DNA of 64,000 bases. Origin: Hoplostethus atlanticus. Taxonomy: Eukaryota > Chordata > Actinopteri > Trachichthyiformes > Trachichthyidae. The notes beneath the pieces were generated by a model. That model worked only from the letters and a program-made list of their open reading frames with translations. It searched no databases and was not told the origin of the DNA. Made by a program: the position numbers and the translations under genes. Shown here one piece after another: positions 1 to 12,122 of this stretch (position 1 is the stretch's first letter; every line of letters begins with the position of its first letter). The stretch spans positions 62,001 through 126,000 of the forward strand of contig JAXDDX010000212.1 in assembly GCA_034670405.1 (NCBI GenBank). The letters run 5' to 3'.

Positions 1-870
1 TTTGATAGACAGGCCTTGACGTTTTCTGTTGTGCGGTCGACACTTCCTGGAAATTCCAGGCGAATTCCTGTTGCATCAGATAAGAGCAGGTTTCATTAAT
101 ATCCTCTTGTTGGTTTGAGGTACAAAGAGCTGTTGACGCTCCGTCAGTCAGCATGTCAGAGGGGCGAGGCTGACCGGAGGGCCCCACGCTTCAACGCCAC
201 TTTACTGACTCTTCTTTTACTTTGAAGGAGTCATAATATTTAGGAGAAACTTTCAGAAGAAGAAGAAACTACAGACCTCAAAATAATGACAATAATGGAA
301 ATGTACCTATACAAGAGACATGAATCCCCCAATAAAGATGTTTGATTATGTTGTGTTTTGTCACATATGTCAAAAAATGAAATAAAATTTGTTTTTCTGC
401 AAAAAAGAATTCAATAAATCGAAACATTCAACCGTTAAGACTGCTGCTTTTTTAACCAACCGTACCAATTTGTCGGCCAATGCTTTGTCAGTCAACACGT
501 TAACTTTGTAGTTCGATGCTGATTTGTTGTTGGTTTTGAGACATAAAGTCGCCAGGGGTCTGAAAAGTCACTAAATCTAGTGACAAATTTGCCAAGTTGG
601 CAACAGTGACAGGATTCAGACTACATCCGTCCCTGAAACATAATATCTGTCTCTCATGGTGAAAAACCTCAGAACAACCCGACAAACCAGCTACAGTAAA
701 GATCTGAGCTTTGGAGAAGACTTTAACCAAAACACCTTACAGTGCCAGGAGTGGATTTTTAGCATGGACGGCCCCAATGGGAACAGCATGGTGCCACGGG
801 AACCTTGGCTACCAGCTACCCAAGACCACATCACTAATTGGGCTCCCCCCTTCCCACCCATCAGTCTTAC
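1..870 (-). other. ptprb intron, truncated at window edge
   Basis: I found no further FN3 exon on the minus strand between 1 and 870. The short open frames here lack the FN3 Trp/Tyr pattern and good splice sites. The next ptprb exon should lie to the left of the window. Confidence 0.6.
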
Positions 871-1137
871 CGGTGCGTCCCTCTGCCACGGTCTGCCTGG
901 AGGCCTGGCCGGCCCTGACCGTGGTGACCACCACCTTGTAGAGGGCGCCGGGTCGCAGGGCCAGGAAGCTGAGGCTGGTGGTGTCGCCCGCCACGCTCTC
1001 GTTCTTGATGACGCTGCTGTCGTGGACCAGCAGCACGCGGTAGGAGTCCAGATCCCCGGCGGCGCGTTCCCAGTGCGTCTGGAGGCTGTCGGTGCTGCCG
1101 CCATTAGAAACCCGCAGCATGGTCACCTGGGCGGGAG
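871..1137 (-). CDS. ptprb: ptprb exon: FN3 domain 7
   Basis: A 267-nt phase 1-1 exon with AQVTMLRVSNGGSTDSL, SYRVLLVHDSSVIKNES and LRPGALYKVVVTTVRAG. It corresponds to human FN3-7. The donor GTAAGA at 870-865 leads into an intron that runs past position 1. Confidence 0.92.
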
Positions 1138-4100
1138 CTGAGAGGAGGAAACATGGAGGCAAGAACGAATTAGAGATGGGCTACGATGAAGAGGAGTCAC
1201 TGGGACCTCACACGGTTAAAAGAGAGTTAACGACTCACCGGTCGATCCAGTCACGGAGGCCGAGCTGGTCAGGTTGCCGCTTTTGGTTGTCACGGTGACG
1301 GAGTACCGGCGTCCCGGGGCGAGGCTGCTGAAGGTGCACTCTCTGGCCTCCCAGGAGAGGGTCTTCTGAGCCACGACCCCAGCAGTCGGCAGGTCGACCT
1401 GTCTGAGGACCACGGTGAAGCCTTCCCACTCGCCTACAGCTCGACTCCACGAGACACTCAGAACGGTCTTGTCGCTGTGGCGGACGACAAGCTGCAGGAC
1501 GGGCCGAGGGGCTGTGGGGTAAAAACATCCATGAGGGTGAAAAGAGGTCGGGGTGGGATAGCAGTTGTTTTAACCTCCTTGGAGCACCAGGTGGGTGGAG
1601 TTAGTGGCTGCATAGGACACAGGAGTGAGTATCAGAAAGGTCACTGAATATACTTTTCTGTAAATTGGTGCAGTTAACCAAACCATCTGATGTTCCAGGC
1701 ACATGGAAACAATCACTATCAATTATTTGCAAATACTGATAAAAATGACAAGTAAACTAACTGACGTCCTCGTAGGATCAGTGGTGGACAACTTGACAAC
1801 GCATTATTATTTGCATGGTGATATTTTACCTCTAAATGTTTCTGTTGTTAGCTAGTTTATGCGTTTTATTGTGAAAGAGTTTTATATTTCTGTCCATTAC
1901 AGGACACCATAAGCTGAGTCAGCGACCTGTCAATGTTGTTGTTATTCCGTTAGTCGCCCATAGAGGTCAATAAAATTCATACATTAACTAATGCCCCTTT
2001 AAAATTTCAGAATAAAAGTCCTACAACTTTTACTTCATTTAACAGTATTAATTCGATACTTCCCAATAAAAAAACATGAAGTGCTGTTTGACATCAGACA
2101 GGTAAAGAGGAGGGTCTCATCCTGAATGAAATTGATGACATCATGAAACATTAAAGAAGCAATAAAAAAATGTAACTCTGGACCTTTGACTAAAAGTGAC
2201 TCACCCAGTCTTCCCTGGCAGTGCGCTGTGTTACCCAGAAGGCCGCTGTGCACGGTGACCTCTGCCCTGTAGAGCCGGCCAGGCACCAGGCCAGGGAAGG
2301 AGTACTGTCTGGCTGGCTTGCCCACGGTCTCGTTCACCATCGCCGCTGAACCGTTCCACAGCAGGACGCCGTAGTTCTCCCACTCGCCTGTGGGGGGCGA
2401 CCAGGTCACCCTGAGCGTTCTGCCGTCACTGAGGGCCGACATGGAGAGCCTGGACACCTGGTCAGGGACTGGAGAACGACCAGAGAGAAAGAAAAGATGG
2501 ATGAAGGATGCACATATGAACTGCAGCCTTGACACTTGAGGTTGCATCCAACAGTTTGGCAACATTTTCTCTTTCTCTAAATCCACGTATGATTAAAAAT
2601 GTCTAGTGCAGACACTGTTGAAATGAGATTTTGGTTTTACTATCACCAGTACAAATACTAGCACTGCTGCTCCTATTGCTACAACTACTAGTACTAGTAC
2701 TACTACTACTACTACTACTAATAATAATAATAATAATAATAATAATATATTATAAAATCAACCAGCCATAATAAAGCTGAAGACTTGCACATCCTCTGAG
2801 TTGGTGAAGCTCTACCTGTCCTCCCGGTGGTCTGGGCCTCCACGGTTTGGCCTCCAGCCGTCGTCCTGACAGACAGCTGGTAGCTACGCCCGGGGGTCAG
2901 ACCCTGGAAGAGGACCTGGGTGGCGTTGGGGGCCAGCCGGCGCTCCTGGGGGGCGGATCCCAGTGCTGACAGGGTCACCAGGTAGGCGTCCACACCCCCT
3001 TTGGGTGACAGCCAGGAAGCCCTCAGCGTATCCAAGCTGCCGTTGTTGTCCAGACGCAGGTCCGACACCGCCGCCGGGACTGACGAGGAGGGATTCAAAT
3101 TCAAATGACCTTTTCTCCCTGGCTCTTATTTCTTTACCTTCATATATGGACTTCTTATAAGGTAGCACCCCTGTATCATCTGACCAACTCTCCTTTGGCT
3201 TCAACCTGAGCTTTGGCTTTAACCCGTGCACTGTTCACTATCGGTTGCCTGTAATGTTCATTCTACTGTTTGTAGTCTAAGAAGTTGCTAAATACCTAAA
3301 ACATGAACGTAAAGGTCCTTACTGTCGGTAGCTTATAAAGTTAGAATGTAAACGTGTTCTACTATTGCAGTAAATTTGAATTGCAAAATGAATCTGAAGC
3401 GTTATGAATGGATGCAAACCTCAACCTGCTAAAGTAAAGATATCATTTTCATAATAAGCTGAGCGATAATTGCAGTCTGGTTCCAAAATGACATGAAACA
3501 AATTCAAAAGCTGCACAAAGTTTTGGTACTTTTATAGGATATTTATATAGGTACTTTTATAGGTACTCTATATTTTAAGGATACTGAAGCCACATTAAAG
3601 CAGACTACTGCACTGTTTAATGGATAGCAGCTAACTCAAGGCCTGACAAAATGATAATGGGTTTACAGGCTGGATCCTCTATAATTTGGATGTTCAGGTA
3701 AAAAAAAATTCAAAACTGTTTTTCAACTGAAATTTTCAACTGTTATCAGATTTCATTCTCAGGTATGAACTGATTTATTGTATTGAAACGGTGCAGGGGG
3801 TGGAAAGGGTAGAGCTCTAATGAGGCAGCCAGCTGCAGACAGAGGAAGGGCGGGGAGGAGAAAGGCCTAAAATATCCTGGAAACAACGGCGAAGAGCGTG
3901 ACGCTGGCACTGTGTGAGCAGGGAGGACGGAGAGGCGTTGGAAAGGAAAACAAACAGCCACAAAGTGAGTCAACTGTTGAGAAACCACCAACGCCGACCT
4001 GCTGTCATGTGTCCATTCCACTTAGAGTTGGAGACGAACGTACCACCAGGTCTGCACCGCTAATCGAAAATACACTGAAAGCACAATTAACTGCAATTTC

Positions 4101-7100
4101 CAAATTGAAAATAGGCTGCGATTTTTTTATCCTAAGGAAGGAACGTCAGATGGTCTTTCAATTGAAGTTCTTAATTTTCTTCAAACTCAGCAAATCATCC
4201 CATTTTGTCCCCTAATCTACATTTATTTTAAACAATTATGTAGCAAAGGTTATGTCTACATGTAATACACATCAAAATCACAATATTCAACCCTACAACC
4301 CTCAGTGGATAAGGGCTGATTAAATTACTGTATCTATAAAAGTACTAGTTCAGACATTTGTGTATCTTCTATTTTGTGTCATCTAAGCATCTATTTTGGA
4401 TTAACACATTATCTGAAGGTCATTATTTAATATCTCTAAGATTTAGAGGATCCAGTCTGTAAGAGTGTCAACCAAGGACGTTTCATGCGACCTACTGTCC
4501 TTTAGAAACCATTATTTTGCTTTCAATCATTTAGTAAGAGAAGGTCTCACAGCAGCTATCTCATTTGGTAATGAAACACCTCAGAAACAGAGACAGCTGA
4601 GGTGACGGACATGACGCTCGCTACCTGTAACAGCTTGCTTGGACACCGAGTTCTGCAGGCCAACAGCTTCCGTCGCCACGGTGACGCTGTACAGGGTCCC
4701 AGGCTGCAGGTCGCTGAGCGTGGTGGAGGTCGTGGTGTTTTTCAGGGTGGCGTTCCTCAGCAGAACCCCCTCCTGGTCCCTCAGCAGAACCCTGAACAGC
4801 TCTCTGCTCCCCGGACCAGCCTGCCAGGAAACACTGAGGCTGCCTGAGGAGGAGGACGCCACCTGGAGGCCACTGACGGAGGAAGGAGCTTCGGGAAGCA
4901 AAGGTGAGAAATTCAAGATGCGTGGTTTTGGATTAAGGGAATACACCAAGTATTCATCATCCATGTGTCTCCGGTACATCATTGGCTCTGGTGCTCCGTG
5001 CTAACACTTTAGCATACACTATGTTGAGTGATAGTAGGCTCCATGCTAACACTTTAGCATACACTATGTTGAGTGATAGTAGGCTCCATGCTAACACTTT
5101 AGCATGCACTATGTTGAGTGATAGTAGGCTCCATGCTAACACTTTAGCATACACTATGTTGAGTGATAGTAGGCTCCATGCTAACACTTTAGCATGCACT
5201 ATGTTGAGTGATAGTAGGCTCCATGCTAACACTTTAGCATACACTATGTTGAGTGATATTAGGCTCCATGCTAACACTTTAGCATACACTATGTTGAGTG
5301 ATTGGCTCCATACTAACACTTTAGCATACACTATGTTTGGTGACTGTAGGCAACTAGCATTATCTCAAAGGTGAGAAAACGAGAACTTGTAGCTGCTCAA
5401 AAGTTAAACGGTTAGTATTCTTAGATTATATGCAGGTAAATTGGGAATTCTGTTTATAATGTTGGGTTGGATTTCCTTCAGTTGGTGGATGGTGTGGTGG
5501 TGGATACACAAGGTACAGATCAGATTTTATGTATCCATAAAAAGTGCCTCAATGTACTATTTAGTGTCTTAAAACACCAAGAACTGTTTTGGGATACTCA
5601 AAATACGTGACTTCAGTCTGCTCTGGTTTTGGTTTCACACCACTTCCTTTTACCAGGGTGTAAACAACCGACAAGGGAACTCTTCCAATAAAGTGGGGTC
5701 AGAGTACATGAATACACATGTAAACACTTCAGGTTCCCACGTAGACACCTGTACTTAAAACAATGCAACTAGTGCATGTTATTGTTTCTGTGTATGTGAC
5801 ATGTATCATGTTGCATCCTGTGTCCATGCAGACCACATATGTTCAAGTGTTGGCCCCTCAACAATAGATTAACAGGCAAACTCTGACACATCTAAGGAGG
5901 TGACATATCTATACTAGTGTGTGAACCGTAAAGTAGTGTTGAAGTTGTGGTAGATGAATCCTGTATTAATTCTACACCGGATGCACAAACTTCTGGAACG
6001 TCTGCTCTTCCCATGAAATAGTCTGACAAGGTGAATCGAGATGAAAGCTCTGATTCCTTATTGATTTGACCTATTTATTAATATCATAGTCATTATTTAG
6101 CACATTCAACATAAGGAAAGAGCCAGAGTAGCATTGTGCCGGTGAGGTCAGAAGACCCAAGGGGCTTGAAACGTTCTTGGTGGCACCAAATAACCGGCCA
6201 AGACGCCTGACCATCTAACAAGAGAACTGTGGTGGTGAACGTAATCCAACCAACTACAGGAAACCCCCCAAAACGCAAGGGATTATGGGTATAAGGAGAC
6301 AAATGTTGACATCATGGACTGATGCTGTATGTTCAGATGTTTCTCCATGTGTTCTTAACTGGTATGAACACCAGAGAAGAGCAGACCATCATGCTTAGCT
6401 GAAGTTATCGGATTTGTTCTGACTCCCTCCTGGTGCCAGAATCGTACCGCCAATAAACAAGCTACTTGTGAGTCACGTGACTTTTGTCTACAAGCCATGG
6501 TTCACTTGTTAATTGGGCAGCGAGAACATAAACCAACCAAATACAAAAATGCAACAAAGTCAACTTTTCCACTCTGGTTCAGACCAAAGGAAATCACACC
6601 CAAAGGGCAGGAGGTGAGGAGAGGAGGAGGTGCAACTGAGTATTAGGAAGGTGTTGTTCACCGACTACGTATTGAAACAGTTCCTTACCTGTAGCTGCGG
6701 TGTTCTTGACTGGCGCAGCGCTCTTGTTCCCAGCAGTTGCCACCAGACTGAGAGCGTAGAGGGTACCAGGGATGAGGGCGCTGAAGCCCGACTGGGAGGC
6801 GGCAGTGCCCATGACACGGGTACTGCGACTGGCCCCGGTGCTGGTGTCCTCCAGGGTGAGATCATACCAGTCCACATGGCCAGCGGACGGCGGCCAAAAA
6901 ACCCGCAGGCCTGAGGTACCACTCTGAACCTGAGACTGACTCTTATGCTGGGCCTGGTCCAGCTGGACGTCCAGCCAAGCCGGGCTGACGGGGTCTGGGA
7001 GGGAAGAGAAGTTGGTGGGGTTAGAGTTGACCTGGACCTCTGGAGCTGATCCAGTTAGATATCTAGCTGAGCTGGGTCTAAGAGAGACAGGAAGTGGGTG

Positions 7101-10100
7101 GGTGACTGTTTGTCTGGACATCCGAAGAGTTTTGTTTCCAAATTAGATTTCTGACATGAAATAGATTCAATAGATTTCTATTGAAGTTGAAGTCATCTTA
7201 AGACCTTTGCTGTTATCGTTTCATTCCTTGACTGTAACTAGGATGAAGGCCTTCACACACAAACTTGACCTGCTTGCAAAAAAGTAATATTTAAAATACA
7301 ATACGTTGCCCTTTTTAAATGCCGAACAATGAACATCAGGTAACATTTTCCCACAATGGATCTATCCTGTTATTTAGGAATGAAACCCTTCTTGAGGACT
7401 GACTCAGATCGGGCCGGGACCTGATCCTGCTGGACGCCCTCTTGGGCCAACTGGGTCTAGAAAGGAAAATGTTTTCAGTTCATCTGGACAGGAGGGACCC
7501 GCTGACCGAGACGTTTAGCAGAGGTCAGTTTCGAAGAACCTCCTTCCACCTTTCACTCGCTGCAACTAAGCATGATTATGTAAAGCTCAAATAAATGTTT
7601 TTTACACAATGGCAGCGTAAGTGCATGGAAGGTCTCTGTGTATATCCTGCCTTTGTGCTCCAGCTGAAGGCCAGCAGCGGCAGCGATGGAGGAGGTTGAT
7701 AAGATTGTTTTGGTTGCTTTAAGAATGTGGCGTTTTCGCTATGGAGACCTGCATGTGTCTCGAGCAAGTGTGAACCCGGACAGGAAACGACAGGAAAAAA
7801 AAACAAAATGGAGAGGAGCGGAGCAGGACGGGGCTAGCACCCCCCTACTCAGCTCAATCCTGAACTATGGCCCTTTCTTAATAATGTTTCCTCCCCAAGG
7901 AGCCTTTGTTGCTTCCTAAGGAATCTTGTTGGCAGATCAGCGAAACCCCAAGGACAATGTCCGTTACTAATGCCACGAATTCAGGACCCTTGAGAAATCC
8001 ACTAGAAGATCAGAAGAGTTTTGTTCCATGATGAGAAATGTGACACCTACTCTGCCAGCCTGATCTGGCATGAAAGTAAAACACACTGGCAATAATTGTC
8101 ACTGAAAGTTATTTGTCATCCAAAGACCTCTGTTTCTAAAATAGCAATTGCTAAGATGATATAATGATGATATAATTTAGAAATATAGAGCAAGAACATC
8201 AGGTAACATTTTTTCCAAGATATATATTTGAATTAAAACCCTTCAAATACAGCCAGGCTTACTGTAACTCATCACTAATATCATTATTGTCCTATAATCA
8301 AAGTATTTGTAATAAAAAACTGTGATTACAGTGAACTAGCAATAATTATAATACCACAAATATCTCTTCTTTACCTCCAATAATAAATCTTAATCCAAGC
8401 TCTCAAGGAAAAGAGAATATCTTGGACTCTGGATGCAGATTTTTCAGTCTAATCTATCTGTCCTACAAAAACAAGCGGTGTGAAGGCCTCCTGTATCCGT
8501 TGGTCCAGAGAAACAATGCGAGGAGGGAAGTGGCTCTGGGGAGAGGGGGCGATGTGTCTGGAAACAAACACTTAAGATTAGATGCACGGCCATTGTTACC
8601 AAGCTCTCACTTTACAACCTCGGACGGTCTGAGCAGCTCTGTGTCCTCGCCAGGGCGCTCTGACAGACTAGCAGCCAAAAAGCTTTTCTGGCAAGACGGT
8701 CCTGGCAGCACCGCGAGGTTGTGGCCTTGACAATGTACAAAGGATGTACAGAGAACGAGTTAATGAAAAGGAGGAGGCAGCATGGGAAACTCACCTTTTG
8801 TCCACCGGTCGCAAAATGTCAATATCTTACCATCCAACTAGATTTTTTTTAAATGCATCAGCAGATCCACATAATGACTGGTTACCTGCCAGAGACTGGT
8901 ATGGTAGACAGGTTTGGTTGGTGGCTGGTGGAAGTTGTGTTGGCACAATATGGTCTGACTTATCTTGACACACAGACGTTGACATTTGAATCAAGAATAT
9001 ACTGACAAATTACTATTCACCATGAATTATAATGTTATTGTATTTCTAATGTATGTGTGTCCTCAATCTGATGGAACACATGAAGGCATTGTATATTGTA
9101 TATGTTATTTTAGATTTTATAAAAGTGAATAACAGTTTTATGAACTATGAAAGAAATAAAACACGTCTGTGTGTTCCACATCAGTTGAGGTATATGAATC
9201 ATAATACACTAACTGTATGTACACTGGGTCAAAAACAGGATTGTTAGGTTTTCTTAATAAATAATATTAATACTTAAATTTTGAACCACAATCCTACAAT
9301 AGATCAATCAATACAGTTGAGCTATCAAAGGTGGACTGTATAAAGATGCATCTTGGGCCAGACAATCTAGTATTTCTTTTAAATTTATATATTTATAAAT
9401 GACTGAACAAGCAACTAACTAACTAACTAACTAACGCCTAACCTGTCTTAATATGTGTTTCATTTCATTCGTGGGTTTAGCAATAGTTCCTTTTTTACAG
9501 TTTTCAAAAAAAAAAAGAGTCTAATAAAATTAGACTATATTAGACTATAGGAAAGTCCCTTTTCTTTAAAGGTAACCAGCATTGCACGTGCGTACGGTCC
9601 CACTAGTCCACAGAGAATGTACCAGGGTCACAGTTCACAAAAACAAATTCATGTTTTTTTACTAGTAATAATTTCAGCAGGATTAAATCTCATTAGAACA
9701 AAATATGTCTTACCAGTGAGCACTGACACGTTGGCCCTCTCTCCATCCATCTTGGATATGACCGTTAAATGGTGCAGAGTCCCGGGGTCCAGGTCCCTCA
9801 TCTCACAGATGTACACGTTACTATACTCCCCGTACGGGTCGCAGTCGGTGACATCAGCCCGACTCCTCTCATAAAACACCGTGAAGTTGCAGGCATGGCC
9901 GGCTGTGGTCAATTTAACAACAACAGAATCCGAGCTGGCGTTGATTTCTGTGAAGTTGACGGAGCACCTGGCAGCCTCTGTGGTCTGGATCTGAAAGGCG
10001 TCAGATGGAGACAGGTAAGCACTATAACTACAGGCTAAACACCAACAGTTCAACACGAGTCACCTGCAACTCACCCCGTGAAAACTCCACAACGAACCAA

Positions 10101-10131
10101 GTATCAAATAGCTTGTTGCGCATCTGAGCAT
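871..10131 (-). CDS. ptprb: ptprb, receptor-type tyrosine-protein phosphatase beta (VE-PTP), 5' part
   Basis: This is the N-terminal part of a single-pass receptor tyrosine phosphatase. VE-PTP acts at the endothelial surface on TIE2 and VE-cadherin. Coding exons, 5' to 3': 10075-10131, 9714-9990, 6689-6994, 4625-4888, 2816-3079, 2205-2468, 1239-1511 and 871-1137. The first encodes a signal peptide and each of the others one FN3 domain. All FN3-FN3 junctions are phase 1, the usual pattern for this family. The domains follow human PTPRB FN3 1-7 one for one, by my recollection of that protein. Examples are the Cys-rich first domain, GEWENY in the fifth, GEWEGF in the sixth and IKNES in the seventh. 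The remaining FN3 domains, the transmembrane segment and the phosphatase lie beyond position 1. The position next to lgr5 and zfc3h1 supports the name. Confidence 0.93.
1239..1511 (-). CDS. ptprb: ptprb exon: FN3 domain 6
   Basis: A 273-nt phase 1-1 exon with VLQLVVRHSDKTVLSVSW, GEWEGFTVVLRQ and LAPGRRYSVTVTT. It corresponds to human FN3-6, which has LQLRVKHANETSLGITW. The donor is GTGAGT. Confidence 0.92.
2205..2468 (-). CDS. ptprb: ptprb exon: FN3 domain 5
   Basis: A 264-nt phase 1-1 exon with VTWSPPTGEWENYGVLLWN and LVPGRLYRAEVTV. It corresponds closely to human PTPRB FN3-5 (WTPPAGDWEHY). The donor is GTGAGT. Confidence 0.92.
2686..2752. repeat. (TAC)n/(TAA)n microsatellite in ptprb intron
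   Basis: Runs of tac units pass into taa/aat units and then AT. Simple repeat in the intron between FN3 4 and FN3 5. Confidence 0.95.
2816..3079 (-). CDS. ptprb: ptprb exon: FN3 domain 4
   Basis: A 264-nt phase 1-1 exon. It encodes VSDLRLDNNGSLDTL, a Trp in RASW, and LTPGRSYQLSVRT, the typical FN3 E-F strand region of the VE-PTP type. It contains NGS and NAT sequons. Confidence 0.92.
4625..4888 (-). CDS. ptprb: ptprb exon: FN3 domain 3
   Basis: A 264-nt phase 1-1 exon. Motifs include SVSGLQV, SVSWQAG, FRVLLRDQEG and LQPGTLYSVTV, with the N-glycosylation sites NAT and NTT. The donor GTAGCG is weak but agrees in phase with the next exon. Confidence 0.9.
4990..5338. repeat. 45-bp minisatellite with a built-in palindrome (ptprb intron)
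   Basis: About seven copies of a 45-bp unit containing atgctaacactttagcat, whose ends (ATGCTAA/TTAGCAT) are inverted repeats around CACT. The period is a multiple of three and the unit lacks stops, so open frames run across it on both strands; they are not genes. Related sequence occurs at 16440-16510 and 34600-35240. Confidence 0.95.
6689..6994 (-). CDS. ptprb: ptprb exon: FN3 domain 2
   Basis: A 306-nt phase 1-1 exon. It shows the FN3 hallmarks: a Trp in RVFWPPSAG, a Tyr in DWYDLTLED, and the LIPGTLYAL turn before the last strand. It is longer than its sisters because of about 12 extra residues near the N-terminal end. The donor is GTAAGG. Confidence 0.9.
9714..9990 (-). CDS. ptprb: ptprb exon 2: FN3 domain 1 (Cys-containing)
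   Basis: The exon has 277 nt, starts in phase 0 after a TTTCAG acceptor and ends in phase 1 at GTAAGA. It encodes a divergent FN3 domain with four cysteines, around ARC, HACNF, DCDPY and YICEM. This matches the cysteine-bearing first domain of mammalian PTPRB. Because it starts in phase 0, it can accept either the signal-peptide exon at 10075-10131 or the mucin exon at 12030-14752. Confidence 0.9.
10075..10131 (-). CDS. ptprb: ptprb exon 1: signal peptide
   Basis: The ATG at 10131-10129 opens 19 codons (MLRCATSYLILGSLWSFHG), a typical short hydrophobic signal peptide, followed by a GTGAGT donor at 10074-10069 in phase 0. Human PTPRB also begins with MLR and a hydrophobic leader. The intron to exon 2 is only 84 nt. 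The exon is too short to stand out as an open reading frame. Confidence 0.85.
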
Positions 10132-10139
10132 TGCGGTCG

Positions 10140-10450
10140 TTGATTTAAATCCGTCCGTTCAATTAACAACAAAGAGGATGCTCCGAAGTTAGCTGTCATA
10201 ACTAGCGTCTAAAATTCGAGAAACGTGTCAGCGCGTCACTAATTAAACAGAATACCCCGCCGGTATGCGCGCGCCACAGCTCTGCGCGTCGTCTCCGTGC
10301 GTCCTGTCTCCTGTGCGTCCCCACGGTGCCCACGCACATCTACATCCCTCTCCCCACAACCTGCAGCATCACTGGATGAAGTCTGGTGAACAAAGGTGTC
10401 GCGCTGTTGCGGTGACGGAAATGACTTATCGAGCATCCACCCTCAGACCT
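10140..10450 (-). promoter_or_regulatory. Putative promoter of the short ptprb transcript
   Basis: The 300 bp upstream of the ptprb signal-peptide exon are locally GC- and CpG-rich (gccggtatgcgcgcgccaca) in an otherwise AT-rich region. No clear TATA box is visible. Assignment rests on position and composition only. Confidence 0.35.
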
Positions 10451-11117
10451 GAGAGGTTTTTCTGTGGAAATCTCTTCCAAAAAAGCCTCAGTCAGTTGTT
10501 AATACGTGACAAATAATCCACACACTTTTCTCTGAGGGATCCATCGATCTTAAACTTTCACTAAACTCTGAAACAGAAGCAGACAGACTCTCTCCAGCCC
10601 AACACCCCACCCTTCTTTCCTTCCTGCCTGTGGTGGACTTTCTCTGGGGCCCTTTAGCATCAAACTAACCACAATCAATTAGGCAGCATCAACTATTGTT
10701 ATGCTAGAGTCAGAGTTATGAATTTCCCATCAGGAAATCGCCTCAGATCCATGGCCAAAAACAACGCTCTAATAATAGCACGGTTAGTTAACATTTGGAG
10801 CAAAAAATCTCATCATTTAATAATTCATAATTATCCTTATGGTCCAGGTTAGTCCAATCAATATTTGTGAACATGAATAACTCTCAAACCTTTAAAGTCA
10901 CCAACATGGAAGAACAAGCACATTTCAGTCTATTACATGAAAGTACATTTATATTTTAGATGTATTTGACCCAGAGTGACTTAGTGGACAGGCAGCGTTC
11001 AGTGCCTTGCTCATTGGCTGTTGTGGAGATCAAACCCATGACCTTTCGGATGCGGGATGGTTTCTCGAACTACTGGACCACCCACCTTAACCCTATCTGA
11101 GCTAATTTAGTATCACT

Positions 11118-11164
11118 CGCGCGCGCACACACACACACACACACACATACACACTCACACACAG
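11118..11164. repeat. (GC)n(AC)n microsatellite
   Basis: A cgcgcg stretch followed by an almost uninterrupted AC run. Confidence 0.95.
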
Positions 11165-11876
11165 AGTTTCCCCCCAAAATCCTCATACTTCTAATTACCC
11201 AATGTAAAAAACTGTTTAAATTTCATTTTCTGATCTTGGTTTCTGTTCGATGTGAGATGATAAGCTGGGGTTCCGCATTGCGTAAACTTAATTTTATGTT
11301 GAATCAAGTTCAGGACGCAGTGCAGGGTGTACGTTCTGTAGGCTACCTGGTCTTCTACACTCCTGTCAACCCACTTGGGTAAAAACTAAGAACCCAAACT
11401 GGCTGTAGACATGGAACATCCAAACAAGTTCAATATACTGTATGTTGGATAATCATCACAACTAGGAAAACCCTTAACTATATTAATATTAACAGTGCCT
11501 TTAAAGGTTCACCATATTAATAAATGATCATAATATATCTGTGATGACTCAATGATTACTCAGCTAGGTGCTCAGATTTCTCCCTTTCAAAACTCACTTT
11601 CGACTCATAGTTTGTTTTGGAACAAAAACTCTCCCCATTGGAGCTTTAAGACACTCAACCTTGTTCTCAAGACAAATATGAACATGACAAAGCAGTATTA
11701 TTATTCCAGTATTGAACATGGTGATATATATCCCCTCCAGGGATCAATAAAGTATCTATATATTACCTTCACTAGAGGTTATTGTTGGATCTATGCTCTA
11801 ATTAGCTAGCTTACTTAGTGTTTATGTCAATTGCAGGCCACCGTAGCTCAAGGGGACGGGAGGGGCTGTGCCAGAG

Positions 11877-11901
11877 AGGTAGGTAGGTAGGTAGGTAGGT
11901 T
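11877..11901. repeat. (GTAG)n tetranucleotide repeat
   Basis: Six tandem gtag units inside an interspersed repeat. Confidence 0.85.
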
Positions 11902-12029
11902 ATGTAAGAGGAGGTCGGTTCTATCAGTGTTGTTGCAATTCCTACTGGTCACCAATAGAGGTCGATGAAGGTCAACCATTACTTAATGCCCCTTTAAATT
12001 GTCACAAATTTTAAGCAGTTGTTACTTAC

Positions 12030-12080
12030 TGATTTGGTGGTGGTCAGTTCTGTAGTCAGAGGTGTAGTTGTTGGAAGTAC

Positions 12081-12122
<42 letters not shown>

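Larger units (their letters stand above)
10132..12023 (-). other. Region between ptprb exon 1 and the mucin exon
   Basis: No coding exon was identified. The stretch 10200-10450 is rich in CpG and GCGC and lies just upstream of ptprb exon 1, so it is the likely promoter of the short ptprb transcript. Further out are an AC microsatellite (11118-11164), a LINE/SINE-like tail (ggatcaataaagtatct, near 11736) and a (GTAG)n tract (11877-11901). An interspersed repeat whose end (atagaggtc...aatgcccctttaaa) also occurs near 1955-2005 is present as well. In the long-transcript model this whole stretch is intron. Confidence 0.5.

Noticed and set aside
4957..5374. Repetitive 15-residue-unit proteins on both strands (also 34916-35281)
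   Set aside because: Produced by the 45-bp minisatellite, whose period is a multiple of three; non-coding.
11994..12029. C-terminal extension SVSNNCLKFVTI of the mucin frame
   Set aside because: Begins exactly at a consensus GTAAGT donor; read-through into intron is more likely than a true C-terminus, though not excluded.
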